Shown here: in pieces, positions 1 through 7,323 of the stretch
Layout of the letters: every line of letters starts with the position of its first letter
How positions within the stretch are numbered: position 1 is the stretch's first letter
Source of the DNA: Halostella salina
Lineage (GTDB): Archaea > Halobacteriota > Halobacteria > Halobacteriales > Natronoarchaeaceae
NCBI RefSeq assembly: GCF_003675855.1
Contig: NZ_RCIH01000005.1
Coordinates: 186,001-250,000 of the forward strand
Reading direction: 5' to 3'
Length of the DNA: 64,000 bases
The notes under the pieces: generated by a model
Seen by the model: the letters and a program-made list of their open reading frames with translations, nothing else
Database searches by the model: none
What the model was told of the DNA's origin: nothing
Position numbers and translations under genes: made by a program

Positions 1-556
1 ACTCGAACACGCGGCTGGACGTTTCGAGCGACCGGTCGAGCGTTATCCCGCCGTAGAACGGCGCGGCGAAGTTCTCGACGAACGCCGCGGAGAAGCCGTA
101 GTCGCGGAGGTACTCGCGGATGGTCGTGTCGTCGCCCGCGAAGATGTCGCTGCTGGGTGTGTTCCCCAGTTCGCGCCGCAGTTTCAGCGTCAGCAGCTTG
201 TCCCGCGTCGTCACCTCGCGGTTGAACAGCGAGTCGGTGAACGCGCCGAGGTCGCGGAACGGGTCCGAGAGGATCGACCGCTCGCCGGGCCGGGCGATGC
301 AGGCCCCGGGCGTGAACCGCCGCAGCGAGAGCGCGTCGAAGTCGAGTTCGCGCTTCGCGGCCGGATAGGCAGTGAAGAGCACCTGGAACCCGCGGTCGAA
401 GACGAACCCGTCCTCGCGGGTCGTGCGGACCCGGCCGCCGACCGAGTCCTCGCGCTCGAACAGCTGCACGTCGACCCCGGCGTCGGCGAGGCGTCGTGCG
501 GCGACGAGTCCCGACAGGCCGCCGCCGACCACGGCGACGGTCGCGTCGTCTGACAT
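1..556 (-). CDS. NAD(P)/FAD-dependent oxidoreductase (amine oxidase / protoporphyrinogen oxidase-like), truncated by window edge
   Basis: The gene starts at the ATG complementary to 554-556 and runs off the left edge, so only the first 185 residues are seen. The N-terminus has a dinucleotide-binding fold with VAVVGGGLSGLVAARRLA at residues 7-24, then an acidic residue ending strand 2 (LFERE) and the GGRVRTT motif. This is the standard FAD-binding entry of the flavin amine oxidase / protoporphyrinogen oxidase / phytoene desaturase superfamily. Later text such as DRGFQVLFTAYP fits the haloarchaeal oxidoreductases usually annotated only as FAD-dependent. Substrate cannot be told from this part. 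It is transcribed away from the DUF7344 gene at 728. Confidence 0.85.
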   Translation of the reverse strand, partial: MSDDATVAVVGGGLSGLVAARRLADAGVDVQLFEREDSVGGRVRTTREDGFVFDRGFQVLFTAYPAAKRELDFDALSLRRFTPGACIARPGERSILSDPFRDLGAFTDSLFNREVTTRDKLLTLKLRRELGNTPSSDIFAGDDTTIREYLRDYGFSAAFVENFAAPFYGGITLDRSLETSSRVFE

Positions 557-727
557 GCCCGAACGGTGGGGCGCACGCCACAAAACGACTGCGAGACGCG
601 CCGCCTCCGCCCGCGGCGTCGGCCGGTGGGTGGGACTGGGATCCAGTCACATGGTGACGTCGGGGGAACGACCCAAAATGGTTTGGAGCGGGGGTTAACC
701 GGGTTCGGACGCTCGGTACGGGTGTCG

Positions 728-1090
728 ATGAACATCGCACGCGCAACGTCATGGGAGGGGTCGGCGGCGAACGCGGAGCGCGAGGACGGCACTCCCGGGT
801 CCACGCTCCGGAACGCCGTGTCGGAGCCGGAGCGGCGGTATCTGCTGCAGTACCTGCTGCTGAACAGGTACATGGTGACGCGGGCCGACGCCGCCGAAGA
901 GGTCGCCGCACGCACGCAGGACACGGGCCGCGAGGCGGTGAGCGACGACGACCGAACGCGGGCCGAGATCCGGCTCGAACACGACCACCTGCCTCGGCTC
1001 GAAGCCGCCGGGATCCTGGAGTACGACAGGGCGAGCACGATGGTCGCGCTCCGACCCGACGCAGAGTCGGCTGTCAGGGCGGCGCTGTAG
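728..1090 (+). CDS. DUF7344-type winged-helix protein, 120 aa
   Basis: A small acidic protein with the pattern of haloarchaeal DUF7344 winged helices: EPERRYLLQYLL, an alanine/glutamate-rich helix (AAEEVAAR), then HDHLPRLEAAGILEYD, the recognition helix and wing. I chose the ATG at 728 because the upstream in-frame extension (to 566) is basic and repetitive, and a TATA-like element (GTTAACC, 694-700) lies about 30 bases upstream, as expected for a leaderless haloarchaeal transcript. Proteins of this family are presumed DNA-binding regulators, often of surface or stress functions; the target is unknown. It stands alone between the divergent oxidoreductase and thrC. Family assignment is from memory of the motif. 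Confidence 0.75.
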   Translation: MNIARATSWEGSAANAEREDGTPGSTLRNAVSEPERRYLLQYLLLNRYMVTRADAAEEVAARTQDTGREAVSDDDRTRAEIRLEHDHLPRLEAAGILEYDRASTMVALRPDAESAVRAAL

Positions 1091-1152
1091 GACCGGCCGC
1101 CGTGCACCCGCGGAGAGACAGGCATTTGGTCGGCCCGGCCGGACTCCCGGCC

Positions 1153-2346
1153 ATGGACACGACGGAGGCGTTCGTCGGACTGGACTGCGTGGACTGTGGC
1201 GAACGACACGATGCGGCGACGGCGACACACCGCTGTCCGGACTGCGGCGGCATCCTCGACCCGGCGTACGACTACGACGCGGTCGACATCGACCGGGCGA
1301 CGCTCGCGGAGCGCCCGTTCGAGACGATGTGGCGCTACCACGAACTCCTCCCCTTCCCGCGCGATGCGGCCGTCTCGATGGACGAGGGGGCGACCCAGCT
1401 CGTCGACTGCCCGACGCTCGCGGACGAACTCGGCGTCGGGCGCGTGCTGATCAAGGACGAGGGGCGGAACCCGACAGGCACGTTCAAGGACCGCGGGCAG
1501 ACCGTCGCGGTGACCGCGGCGGTCCAGCACGGTGCCGACGAGGTGGCGCTCGCCTCCGCGGGCAACGCCGGGCAGGCCGCGTCGGCGTACGCCGCGCGGG
1601 CCGGGCTGGACTCGAACGTCTTCCTCCCCTCGCGGGCCGGCTTCACGAACAAGGCGATGGTGAACGTCCACGGCGGCGAGATGACCGTCGTCGGCGGGCG
1701 CATCGGCGACGCCGGGGCGGCCTACGAGGACGCGCTGGCGGAGCACGACGACTGGTACCCACTGCAGACGTTCGTCACGCCATACCGTCACGAGGGGAAG
1801 AAGACGATGCTGTACGAGATCGTCGAGCAGGAGGACTGGGAGGTTCCCGACGCCGTGGTTTACCCGACCGGGGGTGGCGTCGGCCTCGTGGGTATGCACA
1901 AGGCCGCGACGGAACTGCGGGACCTCGGGCTGACCGACGACCTCCCCGCGATGTACGCCGCGCAGGCCTCGGGCTGTGCGCCGATCGTCGAGGCGTTCGA
2001 GGCGGGCCGGGAGCGCCACGAACCGGTCGAGACGCCGGACACTATCTGCGGCGGGATCGAGATCCCCGACCCCGGAGCCAGCCCCCTGATCCTCGAGGCG
2101 CTCCGCGAGAGCGACGGCGGCGCTGTGGCGACCGACGACGACGAGATCCTCGCGAGCGCGATCACCGTCGCACAGGAGGAGGGGATCGAGATGGGCGCGA
2201 CCTGCGCCGCCGCGGCCAGCGGCGCGATGGAACTGGCAGAGCAAGGCGAGTTCGGTCCGAACGCCACCGTCGTCCTCCTGAACACCGGCGCGGGCAACAA
2301 GGACGACGACATCCTCCGGAGCCACCTGATGGGCCAGGGCGTGTAG
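1153..2346 (+). CDS. thrC: Threonine synthase
   Basis: Pyridoxal-phosphate enzyme converting O-phosphohomoserine to threonine. The 397-residue protein opens with a four-cysteine zinc ribbon (C12, C15, C28, C31) typical of archaeal ThrC, followed by the PLP lysine in NPTGTFKDRG (K112), the asparagine-serine loop ASAGNAGQAASAYAARAG and a glycine-rich phosphate-binding stretch YPTGGGVGLVGM. The C-terminus NTGAGNKD also fits the fold. The length is normal for the family. The ATG at 1153 directly precedes the zinc ribbon; the longer upstream frame has no family similarity. It is a single-gene unit between the DUF7344 gene and the metal-regulator operon. Cytoplasmic. Confidence 0.95.
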   Translation: MDTTEAFVGLDCVDCGERHDAATATHRCPDCGGILDPAYDYDAVDIDRATLAERPFETMWRYHELLPFPRDAAVSMDEGATQLVDCPTLADELGVGRVLIKDEGRNPTGTFKDRGQTVAVTAAVQHGADEVALASAGNAGQAASAYAARAGLDSNVFLPSRAGFTNKAMVNVHGGEMTVVGGRIGDAGAAYEDALAEHDDWYPLQTFVTPYRHEGKKTMLYEIVEQEDWEVPDAVVYPTGGGVGLVGMHKAATELRDLGLTDDLPAMYAAQASGCAPIVEAFEAGRERHEPVETPDTICGGIEIPDPGASPLILEALRESDGGAVATDDDEILASAITVAQEEGIEMGATCAAAASGAMELAEQGEFGPNATVVLLNTGAGNKDDDILRSHLMGQGV

Positions 2347-2427
2347 GGGGCTGAACGACCGTCGACTCGCCGCCGCAGTTACCGTCGAGGTTTGGACGCT
2401 CGTTCGATCTCGTCTTAGACGGGACAG

Positions 2428-2435
2428 ATATAAGC
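2428..2435 (+). promoter_or_regulatory. TATA element of the metal regulator operon
   Basis: An AT-rich ATATAAG-type box lies 27-34 bases before the ATG at 2462, the distance expected for a leaderless haloarchaeal transcript. The palindrome at 2437-2450 sits between it and the start. Confidence 0.65.
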
Positions 2436-2436
2436 G

Positions 2437-2450
2437 TTAGACTAGTCTAA
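2437..2450. promoter_or_regulatory. Perfect 14-bp palindrome, probable DtxR-type operator
   Basis: TTAGACTAGTCTAA is its own reverse complement and lies between the TATA element and the start codon of the DtxR-family gene. A half-site, TTAGAC, recurs at 2415-2420 upstream of the TATA box. The position and symmetry fit metal-dependent autoregulation by the encoded dimeric regulator. The centre contains a CTAG tetranucleotide. Confidence 0.65.
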
Positions 2451-2461
2451 ACCCGGGCGAG

Positions 2462-3154
2462 ATGTTGAGCGACGTGATGGAGGACTATCTGAAATCGATC
2501 TACTACCTCGAACGTCACGAGGGTGCGCCGGTCGGCACCTCCCGGATCGCGGAGTATCTGGACGTGACCGCGCCGACCGTCACGAGTATGCTCGACAGCC
2601 TGGAGGAACGTGGGCTCATCGAGCGCGAGAAGTACAAGGGCGTGGAGCTGACGGCCGAGGGCGAGACGGTCGCCGTCGAGGTGGTGCGCCACCACCGCCT
2701 GCTGGAGGCGTACCTCACCGAACATCTGGACTACAGCTGGAGCGAGGTCCACGACGAGGCCGACGCGCTCGAACACCACATCAGCGAGGAGTTCGAGCGC
2801 CGCGTCGCGGAGGCGCTCGGCGACCCCGACGTGGACCCACACGGCGACCCGATCCCGAGTGCCGACCTGACGCCGCCGGAGGAGGACGACACGACGCCGC
2901 TGGCCGAGCAGGAGGTCGGCGCGACCGTCGAAGTCGCACGCGTCTCCGACCGCGACGAGTCCGAACTCCAGTATCTGGAGGACGCCGGCATCACGCCGGG
3001 CGTCCGGCTGACGGTGGTCGACGTCGCCCCGTTCGGCATGGTGACCGTCGAAACCGAGGCCGCCGACGAGCAGAGCCTGCCGGAGTCCGTCGCACGCTCG
3101 ATCCGCGTGCGGGCGGCCAGCGACGAGTCCGTCGGCGAGGTGAGCCGTGCATGA
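2462..3154 (+). CDS. DtxR/MntR-family metal-dependent transcriptional regulator with C-terminal FeoA/SH3-like domain
   Basis: A 230-residue regulator. Residues 1-60 form a winged helix (SDVMEDYLKSIYYL, then TAPTVTSMLDSLEERGLI), residues 70-140 the metal-binding/dimerisation helices (HHRLLEAYLTEHL, HDEADALEHHIS, DPHGDPIP), and the last 75 residues an SH3-like FeoA domain (YLEDAGITPGVRL). This is the full three-domain layout of DtxR/IdeR/MntR. The stop overlaps the start of the cation exporter at 3151 in an ATGA junction, so the two genes are cotranscribed and probably translationally coupled. The partner suggests manganese homeostasis rather than iron, but the metal is inferred. The palindrome at 2437-2450 suggests autoregulation. 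Confidence 0.9.
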   Translation: MLSDVMEDYLKSIYYLERHEGAPVGTSRIAEYLDVTAPTVTSMLDSLEERGLIEREKYKGVELTAEGETVAVEVVRHHRLLEAYLTEHLDYSWSEVHDEADALEHHISEEFERRVAEALGDPDVDPHGDPIPSADLTPPEEDDTTPLAEQEVGATVEVARVSDRDESELQYLEDAGITPGVRLTVVDVAPFGMVTVETEAADEQSLPESVARSIRVRAASDESVGEVSRA

Positions 3155-3852
3155 CCGGCTGGTGGGAGCTTGCGGTGATCGCCTTCGTCGCACAGCTGAC
3201 GGTGCTGCCCGGCGAGAAGGTCCAGTTCATCATCGCCGGGCTGTCGACGCGGTACAACCCGCTCGTCGTCGTCGGGGCCGCCGGGACGGCGTTCGCCGGG
3301 TGGACGGCCGTCGAGATACTCTTCGGCCGCGCCGTCAGGACGGTCCTCCCGGGCGTCTACCTCGACGTCATCGCCGCCTCGCTGTTCCTCCTGTTCGCGT
3401 ACCTGCTGTACCGTTCGGCCCCGGACCCCGGCGAGGGGTTCCCGGAGGCCCAGACCGACGGCGGCGTGGCCGGGTTCTCCGGTGACACACCGACCGTCCT
3501 GGGCCGCGAGGTGCCCCAGGCGTTCGGCGGGTTCCTCCCCATCTTCTCGATGATGGCCGTCGGCGAGTTCGGCGACAAGACCCAGATCATCACGATCACC
3601 CTCGCGATCGAGTACGGCGCGAGTTCGGCCATCTGGGTCGGCGAGATGCTCGCGATCATCCCCGTCAGCCTCGCGAACGCGTACCTGTTCCACCGGTTCT
3701 CGCACAAGTTCAACCTCCGGAAGGCACACTACGCCGCGGCGGGCCTGTTCGCCTTCTTCGGGCTGGACGGCTTCCTCGCGGTGACGACGGACTTCTCCAT
3801 CTGGGAGACGGTGGTCGAGACCGTCTCGACGGCGCTGGTCGGCCTCGTCTGA
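3151..3852 (+). CDS. GDT1/TMEM165 (UPF0016) family cation transporter, probable Mn2+ exporter
   Basis: A 233-residue integral membrane protein with about six hydrophobic helices in two halves, as in the UPF0016 family (yeast Gdt1, cyanobacterial and Vibrio Mn exporters). The second half has the signature E-x-G-D-K-T at residue 139 (VGEFGDKTQ). The first half has a degenerate form, LPGEKVQF, where the family normally has another ExGDK(S/T). A hydrophilic loop with many Gly, Pro and Asp residues joins the halves. The start overlaps the stop of the DtxR-type regulator, which supports a manganese-responsive regulator-exporter operon. The transported ion is inferred from family and context. Confidence 0.85.
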   Translation: MTGWWELAVIAFVAQLTVLPGEKVQFIIAGLSTRYNPLVVVGAAGTAFAGWTAVEILFGRAVRTVLPGVYLDVIAASLFLLFAYLLYRSAPDPGEGFPEAQTDGGVAGFSGDTPTVLGREVPQAFGGFLPIFSMMAVGEFGDKTQIITITLAIEYGASSAIWVGEMLAIIPVSLANAYLFHRFSHKFNLRKAHYAAAGLFAFFGLDGFLAVTTDFSIWETVVETVSTALVGLV

Positions 3853-3902
3853 CCCTGCCGCAACCCGGCGGTTTTAGTTGCTCGGGGGCGACCCCTCCGT
3901 TC

Positions 3903-4580
3903 GTGACGAACCTCGTCGTGACGGCGCTGGCCGGGATCGTCTTCGGCCTCGCGCTCGCAGCCCCGCCCGGTCCGATGAACGCGATCATCGCCGAGGAGAG
4001 CGTGCTCCGCGGCTGGGGAGCCGGGTTCAAGGCGGGGCTGGGCGCGATGACCGCCGACGCCGTCTTCTTCGTGCTCGCGCTGTTCGGCGCGGTCACGGTC
4101 GTCGACCGTCTCCCGACGCTCCGGGCCGCGATGGTCGGGGTCGGCGGCGTGTTGATGCTGTACTTCGCCTACGGAGCCTTCACCGACGCGACCGACGGCT
4201 TCGTCGGCGACGCCGAGCTAGACGACGACCGCGGCTTCCGGAAGGCGTTCGTCCTCGCCCTGACGAACCCCTATCAGGTCGTCTTCTGGCTGACGCTCGG
4301 CGTCGGCATGCTCGAACCGGGCACGCTCGACGTGTTCGAACCGATGCCGTACCTCGGCCCGGCGCTCGCCGGCACGTTCGTCGTGGCGACGGGCACGCCG
4401 ACGCTGCTGGTCGGCTTCTTCGCCGGCATCCTCGTCTGGATCGTCGGCTTCCCGGCGACGCTGGTGCGTGTCGGCCGGCGGATCGACGCGTTCGCGCCCG
4501 CCGTGGCGTACGCAAGCGCCGGGGTGCTGGCCGCGTTCGGCGTCGTCTTCCTCTCCGACGCCGTCGAGACGCTGCTCTAG
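3903..4580 (+). CDS. LysE-family transporter
   Basis: A 225-residue membrane protein with about six transmembrane helices and the LysE/RhtB signature near the N-terminus: APPGPMNAIIAEE followed by GWGAGFKAGLGAMTADAVFF. The family exports amino acids or other small solutes; no substrate can be assigned. The GTG at 3903 is taken as start because it begins the first hydrophobic helix directly and a TTTTAG-like element lies about 30 bases upstream. It follows the exporter operon by 50 bases and may be separately transcribed. Its stop overlaps the stop of the HD-domain gene on the other strand in CTAG (4577-4580). Confidence 0.85.
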   Translation: MTNLVVTALAGIVFGLALAAPPGPMNAIIAEESVLRGWGAGFKAGLGAMTADAVFFVLALFGAVTVVDRLPTLRAAMVGVGGVLMLYFAYGAFTDATDGFVGDAELDDDRGFRKAFVLALTNPYQVVFWLTLGVGMLEPGTLDVFEPMPYLGPALAGTFVVATGTPTLLVGFFAGILVWIVGFPATLVRVGRRIDAFAPAVAYASAGVLAAFGVVFLSDAVETLL

Positions 4581-5260
4581 CCGTCGAACTCGTCTATCTC
4601 CGCGACCTCCTCGGTGAGCCACTCGCGGAACCACTTCACCCGCTTCAGCCGGCGATGCGCGATGCTCTCGGCGGTGTCGGACTGCACGCGGTCGGTCGCG
4701 TCGCGGCCCCGTTCGAGGACGCGCTCGACCATCTCGGCGGCGTCCATGTGGGTGCGGGCCTCGTACCCCATCCGGAGCAGCATCAGCGCCGTCCCGTTCG
4801 CGCCGACTTTGTCCAGCAGGTCGGCCTCGATGAGACACTGCGTCTCCAGCGGCAGGTCGGTCAGGTCGCCCTGATACGAGTGTTCGGCCACGGAGCTACA
4901 CACCGCGTCGACGAAGGAGTCGGGGTAGTCGCCCCGGGTCTGCAGGTACTCGCGGGCGACGCGAGCGCCCTCCTCGGCGTGGACGTCCTGCTCGGCGTCG
5001 AGTTTGGCGATGTCGTGAAACAGCGCTGCGACCCGGGTCACGTCGACGTCCGCGCCCTCGCGCTCGGCGATCTCCTCGGCGAGGTCGACGACGTTCAGGA
5101 TGTGGTTGTGGCGGTAGTCCGCGGAGTGCCACGGGTACCACCGCATCCGGCCGCCCTCGTCCTCGTTCTCGACGCTGGCCGCGAGATACTCGAAGACAAA
5201 GGCCGCCATCTCCTCGAACTCCTCGTCGGTGACGCGGGACTCCTTTATCTCAACCCCCAC
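4577..5260 (-). CDS. HD-domain phosphohydrolase
   Basis: A 227-residue cytoplasmic protein with an HD metal site: H51/H53 in HNHILNVVDL, H82-D83 in LFHDIAKLD, a later His in VAEHSYQ (about 127) and an Asp in EADLLDKVGANG. These are the ligands of the HD superfamily, which hydrolyses phosphomonoesters or nucleotides. The substrate is unknown. The GTG at 5260 is the longest start giving a sensible N-terminus; an internal valine start is possible. The gene faces the LysE gene and diverges from alaX, with a 107-base spacer that holds a 14-bp palindrome. Confidence 0.85.
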   Translation of the reverse strand: MGVEIKESRVTDEEFEEMAAFVFEYLAASVENEDEGGRMRWYPWHSADYRHNHILNVVDLAEEIAEREGADVDVTRVAALFHDIAKLDAEQDVHAEEGARVAREYLQTRGDYPDSFVDAVCSSVAEHSYQGDLTDLPLETQCLIEADLLDKVGANGTALMLLRMGYEARTHMDAAEMVERVLERGRDATDRVQSDTAESIAHRRLKRVKWFREWLTEEVAEIDEFDG

Positions 5261-5303
5261 ACCACCACCCCACAGGCGTAGATCCGATGTTCATTGCTAG
5301 GTC

Positions 5304-5317
5304 AACAAACGTTTGTT
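5304..5317. promoter_or_regulatory. 14-bp perfect palindrome in divergent promoter region
   Basis: AACAAACGTTTGTT equals its own reverse complement. It lies between the HD phosphohydrolase and alaX, which are divergently transcribed, so it could bind a dimeric regulator of either. No regulator is adjacent. Confidence 0.45.
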
Positions 5318-5367
5318 CGACTCTTTAGCGTTACGACACCGCGAATTAAGTTCCCACACGCTCACCT

Positions 5368-6081
5368 GTGACCGTGACCGAAGCGATCTATCTGGACCGG
5401 TCGGACGCACGGGAGTTCGAAGCGACGGTCGAACGCGTCGCCGACGACCGGGTCGTCCTCGACCGCACGCTGTTCTACCCGGAGGGCGGCGGGCAGCCCA
5501 ACGACACCGGGACGCTCGCCACCGGCGGCGACGGCTGGCGTGTCACGGACGTGCAGAAGACGGACACGATCTACCACACGCTCGACGGCGACCCACCCGA
5601 CCCTGGGACGACGGTGACCGGCGAACTCGACTGGGAGCGCCGCGAGGTACACATGCGCTACCACACGGCCCAGCATCTCCTGTCGGCGCTCCTGCTCGAC
5701 GAGTACGACGCCGAGACGACGGGGAACCAGCTGTACGCCGACCGGGCCCGCATCGACTGCGGCTACGACCGCTTCTCCGAGACGGATCTGGCCGATATCA
5801 CCGCCCGGATGAACGAACTGATCGAACGGTCGATCCCCGTGGAGTGGTACGAACTCGACCGCGAGACCGCCGAGGAGACGCTCGACCCGGACCGGACGCG
5901 GATCCACCTGCTGCCCGACAGCATCACCGAAGTTCGGATCGTCGAGGTCGGCGACTACGACCGCACGGCCTGTGCCGGCACGCACGTCTCGAACACCGAC
6001 GCGATCGGCGAGTTCACCGCGACCGGCCGGGAGACCAAGGGGCCGGAGGAAGAACGCCTTTCCTTCGAACTGTCACCATGA
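5368..6081 (+). CDS. alaX: Alanyl-tRNA editing protein AlaX
   Basis: A free-standing trans-editing enzyme that hydrolyses Ser- or Gly-tRNA(Ala). The 237-residue length matches AlaX-M. The N-terminal beta-barrel part begins TEAIYLDRSDAREFEATV and contains the glycine-rich GGGQPNDTG. The zinc and catalytic site is H99-x3-H103 (YHTAQHLLSALL) with C202-x3-H206 (CAGTHV). All four residues are present, so it should be active. The GTG at 5368 is used; a second GTG two codons later is also possible. The stop overlaps the start of the DUF3179 gene (ATGA), indicating an operon, although no functional link between the two is known to me. Confidence 0.92.
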   Translation: MTVTEAIYLDRSDAREFEATVERVADDRVVLDRTLFYPEGGGQPNDTGTLATGGDGWRVTDVQKTDTIYHTLDGDPPDPGTTVTGELDWERREVHMRYHTAQHLLSALLLDEYDAETTGNQLYADRARIDCGYDRFSETDLADITARMNELIERSIPVEWYELDRETAEETLDPDRTRIHLLPDSITEVRIVEVGDYDRTACAGTHVSNTDAIGEFTATGRETKGPEEERLSFELSP

Positions 6082-7061
6082 ACGTGCGACAGGTGGTTCC
6101 GCGGGACGCGATCCCGAGCGTCGACGACCCCGAGTTCGCCGACGAGTACGAGGGCGACCCGGACGACCGCGTGATCGCTCTGCCCGACGCCAGCCCGGCG
6201 CGGGCGTATCCGGTTCGCTACCTCCACTACCACGAGGTGGTCAACGACGCAGTCCCCCTCGGGTCGGACGACTCGACGGGCGGGCCGGAGCCCGAGCGCC
6301 CCGTAGCGGTCACTTGGTGTCCGCTCTGTGGCAGCGCGGTCGTCTACGACCGGCGGGTCGACGACCACACGCTGGAGTTCGGTGTCTCGGGCAAACTGGC
6401 CGACGACGACCTCGTGCTGTACGACCGCGAGACCGACACCGAGTGGAAGCAGTCCAGCGGCGAAGCGATCGAGGGCCCGCTGACCGGCGAGACCCTGTCG
6501 GCGCTGCCGGCGGCGCTGACGACCTGGGACGAGTTCCGGGCGTCCCACCCCGACGGGGTCGTGCTCGCGCCGCCCGGCGGGAAGAGCGAGGCCAGCGGCG
6601 CGGGCGACGAGCCGGAACCGATCGACTACGACGACGCGCCGTACGAGGCGTACTTCGAGACCGAGGGGTTCGGGCTGGCGGCTCACCGCGGCGAGGGCGA
6701 GTCCCGCGAGTGGTCCCACCCGGACCTGGCCCCGAAGGACGTGGTGGTCGGGATCGAGCGCGGCGGCGACGCGGTCGGCGTGCCGCTGGAGCGCGTCGAG
6801 GCGGCTGGTGGCGTCGTTCACGTCACGGTCGGCGGGGACGACTTCGTCGTGTTCGCGACGCCGGACGGCGTCCACGCGTTCGAAACCGACCACCGGTTCG
6901 AGCCGGTCGACGACGGCGTGTTCCGGGCCGACGGCGCGCGCTGGGACGGCGCGACCGGCCGGAGCGACGACGGGCGGACGCTCGACCGCGCTCCCGTCCG
7001 TCGGCTGTTCGCCTTCGCCTGGTACGACGACCACGGCGACGCGTTCCACGACCCGGCGTAG
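6078..7061 (+). CDS. DUF3179 domain protein
   Basis: A 327-residue protein with the DUF3179 hallmark: a beta-rich region reading ARAYPVRYLHYHEVVND, followed by VTWCPLCGSAVVYDR with a CPLC motif near residue 78, then FGVSGKLADDDLVLYDRET. The family is widespread in archaea and bacteria and has no settled biochemical role. There is no signal peptide, so it is probably cytoplasmic. The ATG at 6078 overlaps the alaX stop. Residues 155-190 form a Gly/Glu/Pro-rich loop (EASGAGDEPEPID) that looks like a lineage-specific insertion. Confidence 0.85.
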   Translation: MNVRQVVPRDAIPSVDDPEFADEYEGDPDDRVIALPDASPARAYPVRYLHYHEVVNDAVPLGSDDSTGGPEPERPVAVTWCPLCGSAVVYDRRVDDHTLEFGVSGKLADDDLVLYDRETDTEWKQSSGEAIEGPLTGETLSALPAALTTWDEFRASHPDGVVLAPPGGKSEASGAGDEPEPIDYDDAPYEAYFETEGFGLAAHRGEGESREWSHPDLAPKDVVVGIERGGDAVGVPLERVEAAGGVVHVTVGGDDFVVFATPDGVHAFETDHRFEPVDDGVFRADGARWDGATGRSDDGRTLDRAPVRRLFAFAWYDDHGDAFHDPA

Positions 7062-7146
7062 GTGGCCTGTCGTCCGCTGTAGCCGGCGCGTTCCCGGCCG
7101 GTAGCCGGCGTATTACTACCCCGGTCCCGACCCTCGACGGGAGTGT

Positions 7147-7228
7147 GCCGCGGCTGGGCACGAGCGCGAGCCCACCGGCTTCGGCCGGCCCCGGCGACGG
7201 GTTGTAGGTTCGACTCCTACCCGCGGCG
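7147..7228 (+). ncRNA. tRNA-like structure lacking an anticodon loop (type II cloverleaf)
   Basis: An 82-nt cloverleaf can be folded by hand. The acceptor is seven perfect pairs (GCCGCGG 7147-7153 with CCGCGGC 7221-7227), with G7228 as discriminator. The D-like arm is GGGC 7156-7159 / GCCC 7170-7173 with a 10-nt loop. The anticodon position holds CCGGC-TTCG-GCCGG (7175-7188), a five-pair stem capped by a UUCG tetraloop, so there is no anticodon. A variable arm CCCG-GCGA-CGGG (7190-7201) is capped by a GNRA loop. The T arm is canonical: GTAGG-TTCGACT-CCTAC (7204-7220). Position 8 is C instead of U and the D loop lacks GG. A TATA-like TATTACTA (7111-7118) lies 30-36 bases upstream. It could be a decayed tRNA-Ser or a functional tRNA mimic. 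Confidence 0.55.
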
Positions 7229-7323
7229 TTGCGCCGACGCGGACGGATCCCGAATTCCGACGGTCGTTTCCTGCTGCGATCCGACACCACAAGGGTTTCG
7301 TATCGTCTCTCCCCACTCGGGAT

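Noticed and set aside
211-2325. 704-residue open frame on the minus strand
   Set aside because: It crosses thrC, the DUF7344 gene and the oxidoreductase in other frames and has the Arg/Pro-rich, low-acid composition of a shadow frame.
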